Source of the DNA: Rubrivivax sp. | GTDB taxonomy: Bacteria > Pseudomonadota > Gammaproteobacteria > Burkholderiales > Burkholderiaceae_C | Direction of reading: 5' to 3' | DNA length: 57,738 bases | Assembly: GCA_022843905.1 (NCBI GenBank) | Contig: JALHMT010000032.1 | Span: forward strand, 1-57,738 | Notes under the pieces: model-generated | Seen by the model: only the letters and a program-made list of their open reading frames with translations | Database searches by the model: none | Told to the model about the DNA's origin: nothing | Translations under genes and position numbers: made by a program | Shown here: piece by piece, positions 1-7,900 of the stretch | Layout of the letters: the number at the start of each line of letters is the position of its first letter | Position numbering within the stretch: position 1 is the stretch's first letter

Positions 1-647
1 AGGTCCATGTTGTGCTCGATGATGAGGAAGGTCACGCCCTGCGCGTTCAGCGCCGAGACCTTGTCGACGATCTGGTCCAGCAGCGCCGGGTTGACGCCGG
101 CGCCGGGTTCGTCCAGCAGCACCAGCTTGGGCTCGGCGACCATGACGCGCGCCAGCTCCAGCAGCTTGCGCTGGCCGCCCGACAGCACGCGGGCAGGCTG
201 GGCTTCCAAAGCCCCCAGGCCGACGAAGGCCAGCCAGTGCCGCGCGGCGTCGCGGGTGCGCCGCTCCTGGGCCGCCACGGCGCCGGGGCGCAGCCAGTTC
301 GCCCAGAAGCGCTCGCCCAGCTGGCCGGTGGGCGCGAGCATGACGTTTTCCAGCACCGTCATCTCGGGGAAGGGGCGGGGGATCTGGAAGGTGCGCGCCA
401 GCCCGGCGGCAAAGATGCGCGAGGGCGCGGCGCCGCCGATGGACAGGCCGTCGAGCAGCACTTGGCCCGAATGGGGCGCCATGTAGCCGGCCAGGCAGTT
501 GAACAGGGTCGTCTTGCCGGCGCCGTTGGGACCGATGAGGCCGCCGATGGCGCCGCGCGCGAGCGTGAACGAGACGCCGTCGACAGCCCGGTGGCCGCCG
601 AAGACTTTGGTAACCTCCCGCGCCACCAGCAACCCGTCGCTCTTCAT
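1..647 (-). CDS. ABC transporter ATP-binding protein, LivG-type (partial)
   Basis: ATPase subunit of a branched-chain amino acid/amide-type (HAAT) ABC importer, acting on the cytoplasmic face of the inner membrane. The reading starts at an ATG at 645-647 and runs off the left edge, leaving 215 codons of a family that is usually about 255. The Walker A motif GPNGAGKT lies at residues 39-46. The signature LSGGQRKLLELARV is followed by the Walker B region LVLLDEPGAGVNP, and the H-loop IIEHNMDL sits at the window edge. AGVNP after Walker B is typical of LivG rather than LivF. Its start is only 27 bases from the divergent start at 675, so it probably belongs with the periplasmic binding protein at 2101. 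The substrate cannot be read from the sequence. Confidence 0.93.
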   Translation of the reverse strand, partial: MKSDGLLVAREVTKVFGGHRAVDGVSFTLARGAIGGLIGPNGAGKTTLFNCLAGYMAPHSGQVLLDGLSIGGAAPSRIFAAGLARTFQIPRPFPEMTVLENVMLAPTGQLGERFWANWLRPGAVAAQERRTRDAARHWLAFVGLGALEAQPARVLSGGQRKLLELARVMVAEPKLVLLDEPGAGVNPALLDQIVDKVSALNAQGVTFLIIEHNMD

Positions 648-674
648 CGCGGCGCGGAGAATACCCGAGAGACC

Positions 675-1037
675 ATGGCCGACGCCGCCTTCGCCGATTC
701 CTTCGAGCTTTACGACCTGCGCGTGGAGGTGATCGCGCCGCCTGGCGCGGTCATCCAGTGCAACGCGAAACCCGGCGATTCCTTCGAAGTGCGTGGCGAG
801 ATGCTGCACTTCCCGCCGGGCCAGGGCTTCTCGATGTACTCGCTGGCCGCCCTGCTGCCGTTGCTGCCGGCCAAGCAGCGCGCCACCGTCCCCAACGACT
901 GGATGAGCACCGACGCCGAAGTGGCCTGCCCCGACCCGCACTGCCCCACTCGCTTTCGCATCATCCGTCTGGGCAAGCGGGTCTTCCGCCACGCCGAGAC
1001 CACGGCCGTGCCGCTGCCGCCGAAGGACGCCGCATGA
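675..1037 (+). CDS. TIGR04076-like small protein
   Basis: A small soluble protein of 120 residues. It resembles the TIGR04076 family of uncharacterised proteins: an N-terminal strand (YDLRVEVIAPPG), a Cys in VIQCNAKPGDSF, and a C-terminal Cys-containing stretch (VACPDPHCPTRFRIIRLG). No catalytic role is known for the family. The start is the ATG in GACCATGGCC; an upstream extension of the same frame would run through livG on the other strand and is unlikely. Its stop overlaps the next start (ATGA, 1034-1037), so it should be co-translated with the aldo/keto reductase. The family call rests on motif recall, not a search. Confidence 0.75.
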   Translation: MADAAFADSFELYDLRVEVIAPPGAVIQCNAKPGDSFEVRGEMLHFPPGQGFSMYSLAALLPLLPAKQRATVPNDWMSTDAEVACPDPHCPTRFRIIRLGKRVFRHAETTAVPLPPKDAA

Positions 1038-2068
1038 TCGAGACGGCCACCCTGTCGTCGGGCTACGTGATCCCGCGCGTCATCCGCGGCGGCTGGCAAC
1101 TGGCCGGCGACCACGGCGAGGTCGACCGCTCACGGGCCGTGGACGACATCGCACGCTTCGTCGATGCCGGCCTGAACACGGTGGACGGCGCCGACATCTA
1201 CACCGGCGTCGAGTCGCTCTACGGCGAATTCAACGCACGCCGACGCGCCGAAGGGCTGGCGCCGCTGCAGGTGCACACCAAGTGCGTGCCCGACTACGAC
1301 GACCTGCCGCGCGTGGACGCCGCCTATGTGCGCCGCATCGTCACCCGTTCGCTGCAGCGCCTGAACGTCGAGCGGCTGAACCTCGTGCAGTTCCACTGGT
1401 GGGACTACGCCGTGCCCGGCTGGATCGAGGCGGCGCAGACGCTGCATGCGCTGCAGCGCGAAGGCCTCATCGCGCACCTGGGCGGCACCAACTTCGACAC
1501 GCCCCACACGACCGCAATGCTCGACGCCGGGGTGCCGCTGGTGGCCATGCAGGTGCAGTACTCGCTGCTCGACCGGCGCCCTGCCTCGCTGCTGGTGCCC
1601 ACCGCGGGCGCGCGCGGCGTGCAACTGTTGTGCTACGGCACGCTGGCCGGCGGCTTCTTCAGCGAGCGCTGGCTGGGTGCGCCCGAGCCCGGCCCCGAGC
1701 TGACGAACCGCTCGCTCATCAAGTACAAGCTGGTGATCGACGACTTCGGCGGCTGGGCCGCCTTCCAGCAGCTGCTGCAGGCGCTGCAGGCCATCGGGAG
1801 GCGCCACGGCGTGCCGATCTCGACGGTGGCCACGCGCTGGGTGCTCGATCAGCCCGGCGTGGCCGCGGCCATCGTCGGCGCACGTTACGCCGACCGCCTG
1901 GGCGACGTGCTGGCCGTCTTCGGCCTGAAACTCGACGCGCAGGACCACGCACTGCTGGCGCCGATCCTGGGCGCACACCCCGGCCTGTCGGGCGACACCT
2001 ACACCGCCGAGCGCGACAAGACCGGGCGCCACGGCCGCATCATGAAATACAACCTCAACAAGACCTGA
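1034..2068 (+). CDS. aldo/keto reductase
   Basis: NAD(P)H-dependent oxidoreductase of the aldo/keto reductase superfamily, 344 residues, predicted cytoplasmic TIM barrel. The catalytic tetrad is complete: Asp51 and Tyr56 (DGADIY), Lys83 (HTK) and His121 (QFHWW). The cofactor-side segment near the C-terminus (TRWVLDQPGVAAAIVGAR) is also intact. It is a clear paralogue of the N-terminal part of the protein at 3372: both share QFHWW, YGTL-GGF-SERWLG and the TRWVL-QP motif. It is translationally coupled to the TIGR04076-like gene and sits 32 bases upstream of a periplasmic binding protein. The substrate is unknown; the context suggests an imported carbonyl or sugar-like compound. Confidence 0.92.
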   Translation: MIETATLSSGYVIPRVIRGGWQLAGDHGEVDRSRAVDDIARFVDAGLNTVDGADIYTGVESLYGEFNARRRAEGLAPLQVHTKCVPDYDDLPRVDAAYVRRIVTRSLQRLNVERLNLVQFHWWDYAVPGWIEAAQTLHALQREGLIAHLGGTNFDTPHTTAMLDAGVPLVAMQVQYSLLDRRPASLLVPTAGARGVQLLCYGTLAGGFFSERWLGAPEPGPELTNRSLIKYKLVIDDFGGWAAFQQLLQALQAIGRRHGVPISTVATRWVLDQPGVAAAIVGARYADRLGDVLAVFGLKLDAQDHALLAPILGAHPGLSGDTYTAERDKTGRHGRIMKYNLNKT

Positions 2069-2100
2069 CTTCCTGTCCCACACCGCAAGGAACCTCGACC

Positions 2101-3375
2101 ATGAAACTGCTGCTCTCCGCCACCTCCCTGGCCCTCATCGCTTCCCTGGCGCCCGCCACCGTGCAGGCCCAGTCCTGCACGCACACGGTGGGCATGGTGG
2201 TTTCGCTCACCGGCGCGGCCGGGCGCTTCGGCCAGGCTGCCAGCAAGTCCGTGGACCTGGCCTTCGGTGAGCTGAACAAGGCCGCCGGCGCCGGCGGCAT
2301 CGCCGGCTGCAGGCTCGGCGTGGACCTGCGCGATGCGCAGAGCCAGGGCAGCGTGGCCGTCGACCAGGCACGTCAGCTGGTCGACCTGAAGAAGGTGCCG
2401 GCCATCATCGGCGGCATCATCAGCTCGGTGTCGATCCCCATTGTCACCAGCGTCACCGGCCCGGCCGGCGTGGTGCAGATCTCGCCGGCCTCGACCTCGC
2501 CCACGCTGACCAGGCTGGGCAACGAAGGCAAGACCGGCGGCTGGTTCTTCCGCACCATCACCAGCGACGCGCTGCAGGGCACGGCGGCGGCCAAGTACGC
2601 GATGGACCAGGGCATGAAGAACCTGGCCATCATCCACGTCAACAACGACTTCGGCGTCAACATGCTGGCCGAGTTCCGCCGCGCCTACGAGGCGCTGGGC
2701 GGCAAGATCAGCAGCGTGACACCCTACAACGCGCAGCAGCCCTCGTACGCCGCGGAGGTCACCAATGCGCTGAAGGGCGACCCGCCGGCGCTGTACTTCA
2801 TCGGCTACCCCGGTGACGGCACGACCATCGTGCGCACCTGGGTGCAGCAGGGCGGGCCGCAGCGGTTCCTGCTCAACGACGGCATGAACGCGGCCGACTT
2901 CATCAAGGGCGTGGGCCCGCAGTTCCTGGCCAACGCCTTCGGCACCTCGTCGGGCACGACGAAGACGCCGTCGACCGAGTTCTTCGCCAGCGCCTATCCG
3001 GCCATGAGCGGCGGCTTCGACGCCGGCGCGCCCGCCGCCGACCGCGCCTTCGACGCTGCCGCCATCCTGGGCCTGGCCATCGCGCACGCCGGCAAGTTCG
3101 AGGCCGCGGCCATCCGCGACTCGATCCGCAAGGTCACCGAGCCGGGCGGCGAGGTGGTGCATGCCGGCCCGCAGGGTTTCGCGCGCGCGCTGCAGCTCAT
3201 CAAGGAAAAGAAGCCGGTGCGCTACGTGGGCGTGATCGGCGCCGTGCAGTTCGACAAGAACGGCGACATCGTCGGCCCCTTCCGCACCTGGCGCATCACC
3301 AACGGCGAAGTCACGACCGTCGGCCAGATGTCGATGGAAGACGTGCAGGCCGTTCAAGCCAGACTGCCCAAGTGA
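2101..3375 (+). CDS. ABC transporter substrate-binding protein, Leu/Ile/Val-type
   Basis: Periplasmic ligand-binding protein of the type I fold used by HAAT importers (LivJ/K, UrtA, amide binders). It has 424 residues, with a signal peptide of about 22 residues ending in VQAQS. The N-terminal core shows the usual VGMVVSLTGAAGRFGQ opening and the two-lobe pattern, with GVIGAVQFDKNGDIVGPF near the end. An AAGGA ribosome site precedes the ATG. It lies between two aldo/keto reductase genes and overlaps the next one by GTGA, so binding protein and enzymes appear to form one operon. The ATPase divergently encoded at 1-647 is the likely partner. The ligand is not identifiable; the length is slightly above the usual 370-400. 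Confidence 0.92.
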   Translation: MKLLLSATSLALIASLAPATVQAQSCTHTVGMVVSLTGAAGRFGQAASKSVDLAFGELNKAAGAGGIAGCRLGVDLRDAQSQGSVAVDQARQLVDLKKVPAIIGGIISSVSIPIVTSVTGPAGVVQISPASTSPTLTRLGNEGKTGGWFFRTITSDALQGTAAAKYAMDQGMKNLAIIHVNNDFGVNMLAEFRRAYEALGGKISSVTPYNAQQPSYAAEVTNALKGDPPALYFIGYPGDGTTIVRTWVQQGGPQRFLLNDGMNAADFIKGVGPQFLANAFGTSSGTTKTPSTEFFASAYPAMSGGFDAGAPAADRAFDAAAILGLAIAHAGKFEAAAIRDSIRKVTEPGGEVVHAGPQGFARALQLIKEKKPVRYVGVIGAVQFDKNGDIVGPFRTWRITNGEVTTVGQMSMEDVQAVQARLPK

Positions 3376-4856
3376 CCGCCGGCGCCGCCCGACCCGAGCG
3401 CACGCTGCTCGCGCCGGGCCTGGAGATCTCGCGCATCGTCACCGGCCTGTGGCAGGTGGCCGACATGGAGCGCGGCGGCACGCTGCTCGACCCCGTGAAG
3501 GGGGCCGCCGCGATGGCCGACTACGCGGCGGCCGGCTTCGACACCTTCGACATGGCCGACCACTACGGCTCGGCCGAAGTCATCACCGGCGAGCTGCTGT
3601 CGCAACCGGCCGGGCGCGGCGTGCGCGCCTTCACCAAGTGGTGCCCGCCGCCCGGCCCGATGACGGCCGCGGCGGTGCGCGAAGGCGTGCAGCGCTCGCT
3701 GGACCGCCTGCGCAGCTCGCGCATCGAGCTGCTGCAGTTCCACTGGTGGACCTTCGAGCACCCGGACTGGATCGATGCGATGACCGAACTCGCGCGGCTG
3801 CGCGAAGAAGGGCTCATCGGCCACATCGGCCTGACCAACTTCGACACCGCGCACCTGCGCGTGCTGCTGGCGCAGGGCATCCCGGTGGCCAGCAACCAGG
3901 TCTGCCTCTCGCTGCTGGACCGCCGTGCGACCGAGGAGATGTCGGCGCTGTGTCTGGAGCGCGGCGTGCGCCTGATGGCCTACGGCACGCTGGGCGGCGG
4001 CTTCCTCAGCGAGCGCTGGCTGGGTGCCGACGAGCCGGCGGAGGTGGGTGACTGGAGCAAGATGAAGTACCGTCGCTTCATCGATGCCGTGGGCGGCTGG
4101 GCGGCACTGCAGGGCGTGCTGCGTGCCGCGGCCGACATCGGCAGGAAACACGGCGTGTCGATCGCCAACGTCGCCACGCGCTGGGTGCTGGAGCAGCCGG
4201 CGGTGGCGGCCGTCATCGTCGGCGCGCGGCTGGGCGAACGAGAGCACCGCAGCGACAACCTCAAGCTCTTTGCCTTCACGCTCGACGAGGCCGACCGCGC
4301 GCGCCTGGCCGAAGCCTTCGCAGCAACCCGACGCATTCCCGGCGATTGCGGCGATGAATACCGCCGCCCGCCCTTCCTCACCGCCTCGGGCGACCTGAGC
4401 CACCACCTCGACGCCTTGCCGCCGGTGTGGCCGAAACAGCGCGTGCCCGGTCACACCGACCGCTGGCGCGTGGACAGCGGCAGCGTGTGGGAGCCGCTGG
4501 CCGGCTATTCACGCGCCGTGCGCGTGGGGGACCGCATCCTCGTCAGCGGCACCACCGCCACGCACGGCAGCGGGCAACTGGTAGGCGGCGACGACGCCGG
4601 CGCGCAGGCGGTGTGGATCCTCGACAAGATCGCCGCCAGCGTCGCTGCGCTGGGCGGCCGCCTGGAAGACGTGGTGCGCACGCGCGTCTACCTGCGGGAC
4701 GTCGCCGACTGGCAGGCCGTGAGCGGCGTGCACGGCCGCTACTTCGGCGAGATCCGTCCGGCCAACACGCTGCTGCAGGTCGGCGCGCTGGTGGGCGGCG
4801 GCTACAAGGTCGAGATCGAAGCCGAGGCCGTGGTGGGCCGGCCTCCATCGGGCTGA
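3372..4856 (+). CDS. fusion protein: aldo/keto reductase + RidA/YjgF-like domain
   Basis: A two-domain enzyme of 494 residues. Residues ~10-320 are an aldo/keto reductase with a complete tetrad (Asp60, Tyr65, Lys89, His124). Residues ~375-490 match the RidA/YjgF/UK114 trimeric barrel (GRLEDVVRTRVYLRDVADW, then KVEIEAEAV). In the RidA part, the Arg that binds the imine substrate in canonical RidA (P-A-R) is replaced by Asn465 (RPANT), while the Glu in VEIEAEAV is kept. It is therefore probably a non-canonical Rid-family domain, not a standard 2-aminoacrylate deaminase. The GTG start overlaps the binding-protein stop (GTGA). Fusing a reductase with an imine/enamine-handling domain suggests consecutive steps on one substrate, but this is inference. 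Confidence 0.9.
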   Translation: MTAGAARPERTLLAPGLEISRIVTGLWQVADMERGGTLLDPVKGAAAMADYAAAGFDTFDMADHYGSAEVITGELLSQPAGRGVRAFTKWCPPPGPMTAAAVREGVQRSLDRLRSSRIELLQFHWWTFEHPDWIDAMTELARLREEGLIGHIGLTNFDTAHLRVLLAQGIPVASNQVCLSLLDRRATEEMSALCLERGVRLMAYGTLGGGFLSERWLGADEPAEVGDWSKMKYRRFIDAVGGWAALQGVLRAAADIGRKHGVSIANVATRWVLEQPAVAAVIVGARLGEREHRSDNLKLFAFTLDEADRARLAEAFAATRRIPGDCGDEYRRPPFLTASGDLSHHLDALPPVWPKQRVPGHTDRWRVDSGSVWEPLAGYSRAVRVGDRILVSGTTATHGSGQLVGGDDAGAQAVWILDKIAASVAALGGRLEDVVRTRVYLRDVADWQAVSGVHGRYFGEIRPANTLLQVGALVGGGYKVEIEAEAVVGRPPSG

Positions 4857-4863
4857 CGGCACG

Positions 4864-4889
4864 GGCCGGTCGGGCGCGCCCGACCGGCC
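4864..4889. terminator. 26-bp perfect palindrome between convergent genes
   Basis: The arms GGCCGGTCGGGCG and CGCCCGACCGGCC are exact reverse complements with no loop, sitting 7 bases past the RidA-fusion stop and 18 bases before the stop of the convergent gene. It is probably a bidirectional terminator or RNA-stabilising hairpin. There is no T-run on either side. Confidence 0.55.
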
Positions 4890-4907
4890 TGGCGGTCGCG
4901 GGCCCGA

Positions 4908-7900
4908 TCAGTTGGTGTTCAGGCTCGTCAGCGGAATCGTCACATAGGTCGACGAGCCAGGCCGCAGCCATTGCAGCTGGATGACGGCGCCGCCGCCGCG
5001 CTCGTAGTACTCCAGCGTCACCGTGCGGCGGCCGCTCGACAGGCTGATGCCGTTGCTGGTGTTGAGCGTCGGCGCATGGTCGGTCCAGTTGTTGATCAGC
5101 TGCGTGCCGTTGACCCACAGCCGCACGCCGTCGTCCGAGTTGGTGCGGAAGCGGTAGGTGCCGCTGCTGGGGATGGTGATGGTCCCGGTCCAGCGCACCG
5201 AGAAGTTGTCGGCCGGCACGCCCGGCCCGGGCACGCCGTTGCCCCAGTCGAAGTTCACGCCCTCGGTGCGCGTCAGCAGCGGCGATCCGGCCAGTGCCGC
5301 GCCGTTGTAGTAACGCCCCAGCAATCCCGCGCCGCTGGCGGCACGCAGCGGCGCGCTGGCTTCTTCGTTGCCGATCTCCCGCAGGTAGGCGGCCAGGCGA
5401 GACAGGTCGGTGGCCGGCAGGTTCACCCCGACGTGCGCCGCCACGGCGGCTTCCAGCGTGGCCGCCGAGCCGTCGTGCAGATAGGGGCCGGTGGCCCAGA
5501 CGTCGCGCAGTGTCGGCACGTCGATGCCGTTCAGCGCGCCGAACAGGCGCTGGCCGCTGGAAGCCTTCAAGGTGCCGACGTTGGCGGGGTTGTCGACGCC
5601 GCTCTGCGTGAACGCGGTGCCGGCATGGCAGGAAGCGCAGTTCTGGTCGATGAACACCTGGCGGCCCGCCGCAGCGTTGCTGCTGAGTGCGCCGGTGGCG
5701 GTGCGCCAGGGACTGGCGTCGAAGGCATTGAGCGAGCTCACGTAGGCGGCCAGCGCGTCGAGGTCGGCGGACGCACCGGCCTTGGGGTCGCCCAGTGGCT
5801 GGCTGCGCGTGCCGGTGTTGAAGGCGGCGTCGCTCATCAGCCCGGTGCCGCCGGCCAGCGTGCGGATCTGGCCTTCGAAGTCCTGCACCTCGTTGAAGTT
5901 GTTGCTCCAGTGCAGCCGGCCCATCGCGCCGGCACGGCCGCGCAGGCTGGCGGTGTTGCGCAGGCCCTCGCCCTGCGCTGCCAGGTCCCAGGTGCGGCCA
6001 TCGTGCCCACCGTCGTTGTGGCAGCTGGCGCAGCTCATGTAGCGGTCGCGCGCAAGTCGCGTATCGCGTGCGTCGTAGAAGAACTGCTTGCCGCGCAGCA
6101 CCGTGGCGCTCAGCGGCTCCGTCGTGGTGGCGGTGAGGGTCGCCAGCGGCGTCACGGCGGCACGCGCCTGCTGGGTGAGCGGCGAGAGGTCGAACACCCC
6201 CACCGTGCGGTCCATGAAGTTGCTGACGTACAGCGTGCGCCGGTCGGCCGAGACCGCCAGGCCCTGCGGTGCGCGGCCGACGTCGATGCGCAGCACCTGG
6301 CTGCGGCGGTGGGCGTCGATCACGGCCACCTCGCGGCTGGTCTCCAGCGCCACGAAGAGGTACACGCCCAGCGGGTCGAAGGCGGCGGCGCTGGCCACGC
6401 TGGCGTTGTCGTGGTCGATGCGCGCACCCGGGTCTTCGGCCTGGGTCGAGACATTGATGCGCGAGCTGATCGCACGCACCGTGCTCTGGAAGTTCAGCGC
6501 CTGGCCGTCGCGCTGCGTGCCGCGCTGCACGTTGTCCTGCTTGCCGGGCACGAAGGCCTGGCTGCCGTCGGGCGAGATCGTCACCGGCCCCAGGTAGTTG
6601 GGCAGGCCGCGGCCCTGGTTCTCGGCGTCGGGTCTGTCGCTGTGCGCCAGCGTCACGGTGCGTTGCAGCGTCATCGCGCCGCTGTTGACCACGCGCACTT
6701 CGCCGCCCACCGGCAGACCGCCGGAGCTCGTCTGCACGGCGTTGGTTCCCTCGCCCGGCAGCGGCGGGCTGATGAAGCGCGACACCCAGGCCGTGCTGCC
6801 GTCGGCGGCCACCGAGACATGGCGGGAACTGCCGCCGACGGCCAGCGTGCCCGTGACGGCAAAGTTGCTGGTGCTGATCTTCAGCAACTGGCCCGTGCCT
6901 TCCAGCACCACCAGCGCGCTGCCGCTGGCGCGGGCCATCGCGATGCCGAAGGGCATCGAGGCGCGCGGCAGCGCGATCGTGCGCGAGACGCTCAGCGTCG
7001 AGGCACTGATCACGCTGATCGAGGCGCTGCGCTTGTTGGTGACCCAGACGCTGCCGTCGGGCGCCAGGGCCAGACCTCGCGGTGCGTTGCCGACGGTGAC
7101 CTCGGCGGCCTTCGTTCGCGTCACGGCATCGAACACCGACACCGTGTTGGCATCCTGGTTCAGCACCCACAGCCGGGCATTGGCGTTGCTGCGCGGCTCG
7201 AGCAGCAGGTTGGACGACACCGTCGGCGCTGCGCTCGTCATTGGCAGGTGGGCCTGGTGCAGCACGGTCTGGCGCTGCTCGTTGCCGGCGGCGTCGCGTG
7301 CCGTCACGGTCACGTAGTAGATGCCCGGGTTGGCGAAGACCCGGCTGGCATTCCCGCTGGCCGACCAGGGCGTGGCGGCGCTGCCGTCGCCGAAGTTCCA
7401 GCTGTAGGTCACGCTGCTGCCGGTGGCGCTGGCCGTGAAGCTGGCTGCGCTGCCCACCGCGGTCGGCGCCGGGGCCGGCGGCATCGGCAGCGTGAGCGTG
7501 CCCGAGCCGCCGCTGACGGTCCAGCCGAAGGTGGTGCTGCTGCTGTTGTAGCCGTCGCTGGCGGCGACCGTCACGCTGAAGCTGCCGCTGGTCGCAGGCG
7601 TGCCGCTGATACGGCCGGTGGTGGCGTCGATGGACAGGCCGGCGGGCAGGCCGCTGGCCGAGTAGCGAAGGGCATCACCATTGGGGTCGCTGGCGCTGAT
7701 CTGCAGGCTGGCGGCGCTGCCCACCACGCCGGTCTGATTGCCTGGTGAGGTGATCACCGGCTGCACGGCGGTGTTCAGCGCCGGCGCCACGTTGATGCGC
7801 AGCATGCTCGCCACCGACGGCACGCCGGCGTCGTCGAACACGAAGACCATCCAGGTGCCCGGCGGCACGTCGGAGGCGCGTGCGGGGATCTGCACCGACA

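Noticed and set aside
1034..4856. Duplicated aldo/keto reductase genes as a possible assembly duplication
   Set aside because: The two reading frames differ throughout and only one is fused to a Rid domain, so they are genuine diverged paralogues.
4543..7170. Long minus-strand frame overlapping the copper-oxidase/cytochrome gene
   Set aside because: It is in a different frame from the gene with recognisable domains and has Arg/Gln/Ala-rich composition without motifs.
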